9,237 nt of DNA, taken from assembly GCA_038524325.1 (NCBI GenBank), contig JBCBIS010000170.1, forward strand, positions 1 to 9,237, written 5' to 3'. A model generated the notes under the pieces. It was not told the origin of the DNA and did no database searches. It was given only the letters and a program-made list of their open reading frames with translations. The position numbers were made by a program, and so were the translations under genes. Below, in pieces: positions 1 to 6,344 of the stretch; position 1 is the first letter of the stretch; every line of letters begins with the position of its first letter. This DNA comes from Thermohalobaculum sp038524325 (lineage in GTDB: Bacteria > Pseudomonadota > Alphaproteobacteria > Rhodobacterales > Rhodobacteraceae).

Positions 1-308
1 GAGGCGAGCACCAGCCCGCTGAAGGAGAAGGCCAGGGTCTTTCCCGTCAGCTCGATCCACCAGGCGCCGAGCCATCCGGTGGGGCCCATCAGGACCAGCA
101 GATAGAACCCCATGACCGTCGGCGGCAGGACCAGGGGCAGGGCGACCACGGCCTCGGCCACCGCCTTCCACCGGCCCGATGCCCGCGCCAGCGCCCAGGC
201 GACCGGGGTGGCGGCGAGGAGCAGGATCGCCACTGTCACAGCCGCCAGAGCCAGCGTCGTGAGCAGCGCTGCGGCGTCTCCGGCGCCGAACAGGCTACTC
301 AACGCCAT
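1..308 (-). CDS. modB: Molybdate ABC transporter permease ModB (3' end beyond window)
   Basis: This is the inner-membrane permease that moves molybdate delivered by ModA into the cytoplasm, driven by the ATPase ModC. Translation from the ATG at 308-306 gives about 102 residues before the window edge. It opens with a hydrophobic segment (about residues 13-33, LLTTLALAAVTVAILL) and continues into the ModB signature LPLVLPPTVMGFYLL followed by GPTGWLG, which is close to ModB proteins generally. The start codon lies inside the last codons of modA: the reconstructed modA stop (TAG, 297-295) overlaps the modB start by 14 bp, which suggests translational coupling. The C-terminal part, including the loop that contacts ModC, lies outside the window. 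The identification is secure from the signature and the modA neighbour. Confidence 0.93.
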   Translation of the reverse strand, partial: MALSSLFGAGDAAALLTTLALAAVTVAILLLAATPVAWALARASGRWKAVAEAVVALPLVLPPTVMGFYLLVLMGPTGWLGAWWIELTGKTLAFSFSGLVLA

Positions 309-1034
309 AGCCCCGCGCCGCGATCAGGGCGCNNNNNNNNNNCGCGCCTCGGCCGAGGTCAGAAACGCGAGAAACGCCGCCGCCGCTGCCGGATCGCCGC
401 TGGCGCTGAGCGTCACCGCGGTCTGCCGGAGCGGCTGGTGCGAGGTCTGATCCACAAGGCTGAATGCGTGCCCCGGCCGCGCGATCACGGCGGCATGGGC
501 GACGAAGGCGGCCTCGACGGCCCCGCTCTCGACAGCGGCCATGGCGGCCGAGACGTTGCGCAGCCTCACCAATTTGTCCTCGAGCGCCTCGGTCAGGCCC
601 AGCGCCGCGATGGCTTCGCCTGCGGCCCGGCCATAGGGGGCGGTCGCGGGATTGGCGATGGCGACCCGGCGGGCCGCGAGAAGCGCGTCCGGCAGCTCTC
701 CCCCCGGTGGGTTGGCGAAGACGATGGCGAGGCGGCCGATGGCGTAGACGGTTTGGGAGCCCGCAACCGCCCGTCCCTCGGCGATAAGCCGGGCCGGGGT
801 CTCCTCGTCAGCCGCGAGGAAAAGGTCGAAGGGTGCGCCCTGTAGGATCTGCGCCGCGAGGCTGCCGGTCGATCCCGCCGAGACGGCCAGCGCCGGCCCA
901 CCTCCCTCCCGGAACAGCGGCGCCAACTCCTCGATCACATGGCGGAAATTCGCCGCGACCGCCACCCGCAACGGTTCGGCGTTGAGGGCTTGGAAAGGGA
1001 TCAGAGCGAAAAAGACGACTATCACCGCGCGCAT
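295..1034 (-). CDS. modA: Molybdate ABC transporter periplasmic binding protein ModA (interrupted by an assembly gap)
   Basis: This is the periplasmic molybdate/tungstate-binding protein of the ModABC importer. It has a Sec signal peptide (residues 1-19, ending ALNA before EPLRVAVAANF). Binding-pocket motifs follow: AGSTGSLA (53-60), APFDLFLAAD (67-76) and NPATAPYGRAA (128-138). The reading frame runs cleanly to FLTSAEA (224-230) and then meets ten Ns at 333-342. Read straight through, the frame stops at 324. In another frame the sequence beyond the gap reads ALIAARGYGVE and stops at 295, which looks like a ModA C-terminus, so the true end is taken as 295. The gene then overlaps modB by 14 bp. 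No good Shine-Dalgarno precedes the ATG; the start was chosen because it gives the signal peptide. No ModE-like operator was recognised upstream. Confidence 0.92.
333..342. other. Assembly gap (10 N) inside modA
   Basis: Ten consecutive Ns are flanked by GC-alternating sequence (…GGGCGC and CGCGCC…). The modA frames on the two sides are out of register, so the real number of missing bases cannot be 10; it must be 2 modulo 3 for the gene to be intact. Joining the contig ends with a one-base overlap gives SAEARALIAARGYGVE, which has the usual ModA spacing. Confidence 0.97.
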
Positions 1035-1177
1035 GGCGCATCGAAGGCAGAAGCCAAAGGCTGCGTCAACCCGTCAGGTGGCGGGCTTTCCACCGGCGCT
1101 GGATTCTAGTGTGCAGCAGCAGCATTTTCGTGTAGGACGGCTGCCAATCGACGGGAATTGGGGGCAGGGGAGCCGGG

Positions 1178-2674
1178 ATGGAACAGGCCGCCGACGCCGA
1201 TGCAGGGGCAAAAACTGGCGCGAATGCCGGAGCGGACAGCGCCGACACTGGGGCTGCCGGGGCGCATCCGCCATTGATCGTCGATCTGGACGGGACGCTG
1301 TTGCGCACCGACATGCTGCACGAGGCTCTGACCGTGCATCTGGGCGCCAACCCGCTGGATCTGCTGCGGATGCCCGGGCGGCTGAAGGCCGGCAAGGCGG
1401 GCTTCAAGCGCTGGCTGGCGGGCGAAGTCACCCCCGATATCGAAACTCTGCCGCTGAACCAGGACGTGGTCGCGCGGATCGAGACCGCCCGCTCGGCCGG
1501 GCGCCGGGTGGAATTGGTGACCGCCTCGGATCAGAGCTATGCCGACAAGATCGCCGCCCATCTGGGGCTGTTCGACGCGGCCCATGGTTCGGATGGCACG
1601 CGCAATCTGGGCGGGCAGAACAAGGCCGATTTCCTGGTCGAGCGGTTCGGCAAGGGCGGCTATGACTATATCGGCGACAGCAAGGCTGATCTGCCGGTCT
1701 GGGCCTCGGCCCGCACGGCGCTGGTCGTGGGCAAGTCAGCCGACCTGCCGGTCAGCGCCCAGGGCTCGGTCGAGCCGGTGCCGGGCGCAGGCTCGAAGAA
1801 GGCCATGATCAAGGCGATGCGCCCGCATCAATGGCTGAAGAACGCGCTGATCTTCGTGCCGGCGCTGGCGGCGGGGCAGTTCGACCTCGCCACGCTGGCC
1901 ATGGCGCTCTTGGCGTTTGCCTGTTTCAGCCTGATCGCATCGAGCGTCTATATCATCAACGATATCCTCGACCTCGGCTCGGACCGGCGCCATCCGCGCA
2001 AATGCAAGCGGCCCTTCGCGGCGGGCGATGTGCCGATCAAGGACGGGCTTATCCTGGCGGCGGGGCTTTTCGTCACGGCCTTTCTGGCGGCGATTGTCTT
2101 TGCTCCGGTCGCGTTCGTGGTGGTGCTGGCGGTCTATTACGCGCTGACCTTCGGGTATTCGTTGATCCTGAAGCGGAAGTCGGTCCTGGATATCTGCACC
2201 CTGGCCGGGCTCTATTCGATCCGGGTCGTGGCGGGCGGCGCGGCCTGTGCGATTTATCTCTCGCCCTGGCTGCTGGCCTTTTCGATGTTCGTCTTCCTGT
2301 CGCTGGCCGCGGTGAAGCGCCAGGCCGAGATGGTGGATCTGCTCAACACCGATCCCAAGCGCAAGACCGGGCGGCCCTATGAGGTGGATGATCTGCCGGT
2401 GATCCGGTCCATCGCCATGTCGGCGGGGTATGCGGCGGTGCTGGTCCTGGCGCTCTACATCCAGTCGCAGACTGCGATCGAGCAATACGCGGTGCCGGAG
2501 GCGTTCTGGATGGCCTGTCCGATCCTGCTCTACTGGCTGACCCGGATGGTGATGGTGACCCATCGGGGCGGGATGAGCGACGATCCCATCGTCTTTGCCC
2601 TGCGCGACAAGACCTCCTGGGTGGTGGTCGGGCTCTGCTTCCTCGCCGCTGTCATTGCCAAGGTGGGTATCTGA
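1178..2674 (+). CDS. HAD phosphatase / UbiA-type prenyltransferase fusion, probable polyprenyl-phosphate phosphoribosyltransferase (DPPR synthase-like)
   Basis: The protein has 498 residues. After an Ala/Gly/Asp-rich N-terminus (1-30) comes a HAD hydrolase domain (about 31-200). It carries DLDGT (36-40, nucleophile D36 and acid/base D38), LVTASD (113-118), the lysine motif NKADF (148-152) and GDSKAD (166-171). The second half (about 212-498) is a UbiA-superfamily membrane domain with roughly eight hydrophobic segments. It opens with RPHQWLKN, has the Asp-rich motif N261-D-x-x-D265-x-x-x-D269, then HPRKCKRP (272-279) and VKRQAEM. This pattern resembles Rv3806c, which transfers 5-phosphoribose from PRPP to decaprenyl phosphate. 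I infer that the HAD half removes the 5-phosphate, the job proposed for Rv3807c in mycobacteria. The gene leads a four-gene operon, and AGGGGAG upstream supports the ATG. No convincing promoter was seen in 1035-1177. The fold is certain; the substrate is inferred from motif and context. Confidence 0.88.
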   Translation: MEQAADADAGAKTGANAGADSADTGAAGAHPPLIVDLDGTLLRTDMLHEALTVHLGANPLDLLRMPGRLKAGKAGFKRWLAGEVTPDIETLPLNQDVVARIETARSAGRRVELVTASDQSYADKIAAHLGLFDAAHGSDGTRNLGGQNKADFLVERFGKGGYDYIGDSKADLPVWASARTALVVGKSADLPVSAQGSVEPVPGAGSKKAMIKAMRPHQWLKNALIFVPALAAGQFDLATLAMALLAFACFSLIASSVYIINDILDLGSDRRHPRKCKRPFAAGDVPIKDGLILAAGLFVTAFLAAIVFAPVAFVVVLAVYYALTFGYSLILKRKSVLDICTLAGLYSIRVVAGGAACAIYLSPWLLAFSMFVFLSLAAVKRQAEMVDLLNTDPKRKTGRPYEVDDLPVIRSIAMSAGYAAVLVLALYIQSQTAIEQYAVPEAFWMACPILLYWLTRMVMVTHRGGMSDDPIVFALRDKTSWVVVGLCFLAAVIAKVGI

Positions 2675-2677
2675 GCC

Positions 2678-3118
2678 ATGGCTGCGTCGATGTCGCTCGG
2701 CCGGCTGACGGTCCTCTATGGCACATTCGCGGTGATCGCCACGGTGGCCAATCTGGGCGCGCAATGGGGGGTGCATCAGCTCCTGCCGCCGGATGCGGGC
2801 AGCCCGGGGCTGGCCTATTGGGGCGCCTTGGCTTTTGGCACCGGCGTGGGGCTGGTGGTGAAATACGTGCTCGACAAGCGCTGGATCTTTTTCGACACCT
2901 CTTCGGGCGTTGCGGCGCATTCGAAGAAATTCTCGCTCTACACTTTGATGGGGGTCGCCACGACGGTGATTTTCTGGGGCATGCAGACCGGGTTCTTCAT
3001 GCTCTGGGGCACCGAGACGATGCTCTATGTTGGCGGCGCCCTTGGCCTCGCGATCGGCTATGTTGTGAAATACAATCTCGACCGACGCTTTGTGTTTGAC
3101 CGGCCGGAGGCCGCATGA
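2678..3118 (+). CDS. GtrA-family small membrane protein (Rv3789-like)
   Basis: This is a 146-residue integral membrane protein with four predicted transmembrane segments (about 10-31, 46-64, 87-109 and 113-131). The GtrA hallmark occurs twice: VVKYVLDKRWIFF (60-72) and VVKYNLDRRFVFD (129-141), each at the end of a membrane pair, so the protein looks like an internal duplication. GtrA proteins are associated with flipping or anchoring polyprenyl-phosphate sugars. In M. tuberculosis the GtrA protein Rv3789 sits directly before dprE1 and dprE2 and has been proposed as a decaprenyl-phosphoryl-arabinose flippase or an anchor for the arabinosyltransferase AftA. Here it starts 3 bp after the prenyltransferase stop and overlaps dprE1 by 4 bp (ATGA), which suggests the same role. 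ATG 2690 (Met5) is an alternative start. The family call is firm; the flippase role is inferred. Confidence 0.9.
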   Translation: MAASMSLGRLTVLYGTFAVIATVANLGAQWGVHQLLPPDAGSPGLAYWGALAFGTGVGLVVKYVLDKRWIFFDTSSGVAAHSKKFSLYTLMGVATTVIFWGMQTGFFMLWGTETMLYVGGALGLAIGYVVKYNLDRRFVFDRPEAA

Positions 3119-4428
3119 GGCAGGAGCTCGCCGGCTGGGGCCGTTACCCCCGCGCCTATTGCGCCGTCGAGGCCCCACGGTCCGAGGCGGAGCTGGCCGA
3201 CCTGATGGACGGCACCAGCCAGATCGCCCGCGGCAAGGGCCGGGCCTATGGCGATGCCGCGCTCCAGCCAAAGCGCACGATCTCGATGCTGAACCTCAAC
3301 CGCTTCGTCTCGTTCGATCCCGAGGGCGGGTTGATGGTGGCCGAGGCGGGGGTGACGTCTGAGGAGATCATCGACACTTTCCTCCCGCGCGGCTGGTTCC
3401 TGCCGGTCACACCGGGGACGAAATTCGTTACCCTTGGCGGGATGATCGCCGCGGATGTCCACGGCAAGAACCACCACGGCGCGGGCAGTTTCGGCGCGCA
3501 TGTCGCCTGGATCGACGTGATGGACGAGGGGGGAGTGGTGCACCGCGCGCAGGCCGGCTCGCCCCTGTTCGATCAGACAGTCGGAGGGATGGGCCTGACC
3601 GGCGTGATCCTCCGCGCCGCGCTGCGGCTGAAACCGGTCGAGACGGGCTGGATCCGGCAGGAGACGATCATCGCCGAGGATCTCGACGCCGCGATGGCCG
3701 CGCTCGAGGCGGGTGAGACGGCGGAATACTCCGTCGCCTGGATCGACACGCTGGCGACCGGCAAGGCCTTTGGCCGCTCGGTGATCTATCTAGGCGAACA
3801 TGCCACCCGGGCCGAGCTCCCCCGCTGGAACCGCGAGAACGCCCTGACCCCGCCGCGCCGGGGGCTCAAGACCATCCCCATCGACGCGCCCGATTGGGTG
3901 CTGAACCGGCTCTCGGCCAAGGCGTTCAACGCGCTCTACTACCGCGCGGGCAAGCGCAAGGCGGGGCACGGGCTGATCGACTGGGACACGTATTTCTACC
4001 CGCTCGACGCGGTCGGCGGCTGGAACCGGCTCTATGGCCGCCGGGGCTTCAGCCAGTACCAATGCGCCTTCCCCTTGGCGACGTCGCGCGCGGGGTTGAG
4101 CGAGATCCTCAAGACGCTTGCCGCGGCCAAGGTCGGCGCTTTCCTCAGCGTGTTGAAGCTGTTCGGCCCCGGCACCGGCAAGGGGATCTCGTTTCCCATC
4201 GAGGGGTACACCCTGACCATGGATTTCCCGATGTCGGCGGCCTCGCATGCGCTGATGGACCGGCTGGACGGGATCGTGGCGCGCCATGGCGGGCGGCTCT
4301 ATTTGGCCAAAGACAGCCGGCAGAGCCCCGATCTGATGCGCCAGGGCTATGACGGGCAACTGCCTGCCTTCACCTCCGGCCGGCCGCAAGGCTTCGCCTC
4401 GCTCCTATCCGAAAGGCTCGGGATATGA
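3115..4428 (+). CDS. dprE1: DprE1-like FAD-dependent polyprenylphosphoryl-ribose 2'-oxidase
   Basis: This is a PCMH-type FAD oxidoreductase of 437 residues (M. tuberculosis DprE1 has 461). By homology it oxidises the 2'-OH of polyprenylphosphoryl-beta-D-ribose to a keto intermediate. Residues matching DprE1 are the FAD loop ARGKGRAYGDAA (38-49), TPGTKFVTLGG (99-109), DVHGKNHHGAGSFG (114-127; H116 and K118 correspond to H132 and K134), QYQ (314-316), KLFGP (348-352) and the catalytic-type lysine in GGRLYLAKDSR (K399, equivalent to K418). The residue aligned with Cys387, the benzothiazinone target, is Thr368 in GYTLTMDFP. The gene overlaps gtrA and the dprE2-like gene by ATGA junctions, and CCGGAGG precedes the start. 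Alternatives such as other lactone or aldonolactone oxidases are unlikely given the HGKNHH match and the operon order. Mycobacterial residue numbers are from memory. Confidence 0.9.
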   Translation: MRQELAGWGRYPRAYCAVEAPRSEAELADLMDGTSQIARGKGRAYGDAALQPKRTISMLNLNRFVSFDPEGGLMVAEAGVTSEEIIDTFLPRGWFLPVTPGTKFVTLGGMIAADVHGKNHHGAGSFGAHVAWIDVMDEGGVVHRAQAGSPLFDQTVGGMGLTGVILRAALRLKPVETGWIRQETIIAEDLDAAMAALEAGETAEYSVAWIDTLATGKAFGRSVIYLGEHATRAELPRWNRENALTPPRRGLKTIPIDAPDWVLNRLSAKAFNALYYRAGKRKAGHGLIDWDTYFYPLDAVGGWNRLYGRRGFSQYQCAFPLATSRAGLSEILKTLAAAKVGAFLSVLKLFGPGTGKGISFPIEGYTLTMDFPMSAASHALMDRLDGIVARHGGRLYLAKDSRQSPDLMRQGYDGQLPAFTSGRPQGFASLLSERLGI

Positions 4429-5165
4429 CCGACAAACCGCCTGCGCTGATCCTCGGCGCCCGCTCCGACATTGCCTTGGCGACAGCGCATAAGCTGGCCG
4501 CCAAGGGGCATCCCCTGATGCTGGCGCTGCGCGACCCTGCGCGGATGGAGCAGACCAAGACCGATCTCGAGATCCGTCATTCGGTGCCGGTCAGCCTGCA
4601 TGCCTTCGACGCCTTGGATACCGGCGGGATCGAGGGGTTTTTCGACAGCCTGCCGGTCCTGCCGCAGATCGTGATCTGCGCCATCGGCGCGATGGAGGAT
4701 CAGGACAAGACCGTCGCCGACAGCACCCTCGCCAAACGCATCATCGACGCGAATTTCACCGGCCCGGCCCTGGCGATGGAGATCGCCGCCCGCCGCTTGT
4801 CCGAGATCGATGCCGACACCGCGGTGGTCGGCATCTCCTCGGTCGCCGGAGACCGAGGGCGGGCCAAGAACTATGGCTATGGCGCGGCCAAGGCGGGCTT
4901 TACCGCCTGGCTCTCGGGCATGCGCCAGAAATACGCCGCCAGCCGGTTGCATGTGATGACCGTCAAGCCCGGCTTTGTGCGCACTGCGATGACCGAGGGC
5001 ATGGACCTGCCCGGCCCGATGACCGTCGACCCCGAGAAGGTGGCAGACCTGATCGCCACCGGCCTCGAGAAACGCCGCCAAGTCGTCTACACCCCGAAAT
5101 GGCGGATCATCATGGGCATCATCGGCTTCATTCCGGAGAGTATTTTCCGCAAGCTTAAGTTCTGA
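4425..5165 (+). CDS. dprE2: DprE2-like short-chain dehydrogenase (keto-intermediate reductase)
   Basis: This is a classical-length SDR of 246 residues. By context it reduces the 2'-keto lipid made by the DprE1-like enzyme to polyprenylphosphoryl-beta-D-arabinose, using NAD(P)H. The nucleotide-binding loop is ILGARSDIA (9-17), the non-canonical form (GxxSDI) found in DprE2-type SDRs in place of TGxxxGxG. Catalytic residues are N110 (DANFTG), S139 (ISSVAG) and Y152-x-x-x-K156 (YGAAK). The sequence KPGFVRTAM (181-189) follows. A hydrophobic C-terminal helix (about 227-238) ends in FRKLKF, which could sit at the membrane where the lipid substrate is. It starts by a 4-bp ATGA overlap with dprE1 and is the last gene of the operon, ending 16 bp before the convergent epimerase gene. 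SDR membership is certain; the DprE2 role depends on the operon. Confidence 0.87.
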   Translation: MTDKPPALILGARSDIALATAHKLAAKGHPLMLALRDPARMEQTKTDLEIRHSVPVSLHAFDALDTGGIEGFFDSLPVLPQIVICAIGAMEDQDKTVADSTLAKRIIDANFTGPALAMEIAARRLSEIDADTAVVGISSVAGDRGRAKNYGYGAAKAGFTAWLSGMRQKYAASRLHVMTVKPGFVRTAMTEGMDLPGPMTVDPEKVADLIATGLEKRRQVVYTPKWRIIMGIIGFIPESIFRKLKF

Positions 5166-5181
5166 TCGCTTCCAGCGCGGC

Positions 5182-6195
5182 TCACGACCTGCGCGTCAGA
5201 TCCACCCCCGCCTCGGCACAATACCAATCCATCGCGCGCGCCAGACCGTCCCTCAACCCCATTTCGGGGCGATAGCCGAGTTCCGCAACCGCCCGCCCGA
5301 TATCGGCGCAGGAGCGGCGGACATCCCCTTCGCGAAACGGCCCATAATGGGGCGCCGCCGGCGTCTCGACCCCCCGCTCCGCCAGGACCGCCCGGATCTC
5401 GCGCAGCAGGCGGTTCAGCGAGATCTCCTCACCGCAGGCGATGTTATAGACCCGGTGCGGCGCCGGCAGCGTGGCCAAGGCCGCCAGCAGGTTCGCGGCC
5501 ACCACATTGTCCACATGGCAGAAGTCCCGCGTCGTCTCGCCATCGCCATTGATCACCACAGGAGCCCCCTCCAGCAGCGTGGCGATCCAGCGCGGGATAA
5601 CGGCGGCATAGGGCCCCTCCGGATCCTGCCGCGCCCCGAACACGTTGAAATAACGCAGCCCGACCGCCGAGAGCCCATAGCCCTCGGCAAACGCGCCGGC
5701 ATAGGCCTCGTTCGCGGTCTTGCTCGCGGCATAGGGAGAAAGCGGATCGCCCAGCCGGTCCTCGACCGCCGGAACCGTCCCGCATGTCCCGTAACTCGCC
5801 GAAGACGCGGCATAGACCACCCGCGCGCAGTCGGCCTCACGCGCGGCCATCAGCACATTGAGAAACCCCGTGACATTTACCGCATGGGTGCGCAGCGGGT
5901 CCTGCATCGACCAGGGCACCGAGCCGAGCGCCGCGTGGTGGAGCACGAAATCGGCCCCGGCGACCGCTGTGGCACAGGCAGCAGGGTCGCGGATATCTCC
6001 CTCGATCAGCGGGAAACCCTCCGGCAGGTTCCGCAAATGCCCGGTCGAGAGGTCGTCAACCCCGACCACATGCTGATCCAGCCGCAGCAACGCGCGCACC
6101 AGGGTCGAGCCGATGAAGCCCGCCGCACCGGTCACCGCCCAGCGCTTCGGAGCGGCGCGCAATGTCGCCTCCAGCTCAAGACCGATCGCACCCAT
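5182..6195 (-). CDS. wbpP: WbpP/TviC-like UDP-N-acetylglucosamine (or -uronic acid) 4-epimerase
   Basis: This is an extended short-chain epimerase of 337 residues that interconverts UDP-GlcNAc/UDP-GalNAc or the corresponding uronic acids, supplying an amino sugar for surface polysaccharide. Visible features are the NAD loop TGAAGFIGS (22-30), DDLSTGHLRNL (47-57), GDIRD (66-70), HHAALGSVP (86-94), AASSASYG (129-136), catalytic Y155-x-x-x-K159, GLRYFNVFGARQDP (179-192), INGDGETTRDF (215-225) and FREGDVR (287-293). These blocks follow Pseudomonas aeruginosa WbpP almost end to end, including the N-terminal extension before the Rossmann motif. The third serine of the WbpP Ser triplet is Ala133 here. 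The gene converges on the dprE operon and has its own promoter and palindrome upstream. Substrate choice (GlcNAc or GlcNAcA, or Glc) cannot be settled from sequence alone. Confidence 0.88.
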   Translation of the reverse strand: MGAIGLELEATLRAAPKRWAVTGAAGFIGSTLVRALLRLDQHVVGVDDLSTGHLRNLPEGFPLIEGDIRDPAACATAVAGADFVLHHAALGSVPWSMQDPLRTHAVNVTGFLNVLMAAREADCARVVYAASSASYGTCGTVPAVEDRLGDPLSPYAASKTANEAYAGAFAEGYGLSAVGLRYFNVFGARQDPEGPYAAVIPRWIATLLEGAPVVINGDGETTRDFCHVDNVVAANLLAALATLPAPHRVYNIACGEEISLNRLLREIRAVLAERGVETPAAPHYGPFREGDVRRSCADIGRAVAELGYRPEMGLRDGLARAMDWYCAEAGVDLTRRS

Positions 6196-6201
6196 ACATG
6201 C

Positions 6202-6231
6202 GCGTTACGGGGGCAGGGCGGGCTCTGTCAA
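6202..6231 (-). promoter_or_regulatory. Predicted promoter of the epimerase gene (near-leaderless)
   Basis: On the minus strand a perfect TTGACA (6231-6226) is followed by an 18-bp spacer and TAACGC (6207-6202, a weak -10). Start of transcription about 7 nt further falls on the A of the epimerase ATG (6195). No Shine-Dalgarno lies between the -10 and the ATG, which agrees with a leaderless mRNA. The -35 is convincing; the -10 matches consensus at only three positions. Confidence 0.45.
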
Positions 6232-6246
6232 CGCAGAGGCTCTGCG
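6232..6246. promoter_or_regulatory. Operator-like palindrome upstream of the epimerase gene
   Basis: CGCAGAG-G-CTCTGCG is a 15-bp perfect palindrome around one central base. It abuts the predicted -35 of the epimerase promoter, with its centre about 44 bp before the predicted start. A further CTCTG at 6223-6227 makes an alternating CTCTG-N6-CAGAG-N1-CTCTG array. The regulator is unknown; the GCAGAG half-sites do not resemble TGTGA or FNR boxes. Confidence 0.4.
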
Positions 6247-6261
6247 GTAAATCGCGCCCGG

Positions 6262-6312
6262 GCATGGCAGGGCGGGCGGGCAGTCGTGCCTTGGCCCCGC
6301 CAGGGGCCATGC
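6262..6312. repeat. Nested inverted repeat between the regulator and epimerase genes
   Basis: TGGCCCC (6292-6298), a 4-nt loop and GGGGCCA (6303-6309) form a perfect 7-bp hairpin. The outer GCATGGC (6262-6268) and GCCATGC (6306-6312) form an alternative 7-bp pairing that competes with it. It lies 36-80 bp past the regulator stop codon on the minus strand. No T-tract follows on either strand, so a role as an intrinsic terminator is doubtful. Confidence 0.3.
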
Positions 6313-6344
6313 ACGCTGGTTGCCCGGTCAGTCAGGCCCGGGCC

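Noticed and set aside
1041..1069. A possible modA promoter on the minus strand: TTGACG, 17-bp spacer, CTTCGA.
   Set aside because: The -10 does not resemble consensus; with only the -35 matching, chance is a sufficient explanation. No ModE-like palindrome was seen nearby.
1181..1267. The Ala/Gly/Asp-rich first 30 residues of the HAD-UbiA protein, considered as untranslated leader.
   Set aside because: No in-frame alternative ATG or ribosome site exists before the HAD motif, whereas AGGGGAG is well placed for ATG 1178, so the extension is kept as coding.
1736..3271. A 511-codon open frame on the minus strand opposite the prenyltransferase and gtrA genes.
   Set aside because: Its protein is rich in His, Arg, Gln and Pro with no recognisable domain. 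It is the antisense shadow of GC-biased codons in well-identified plus-strand genes.
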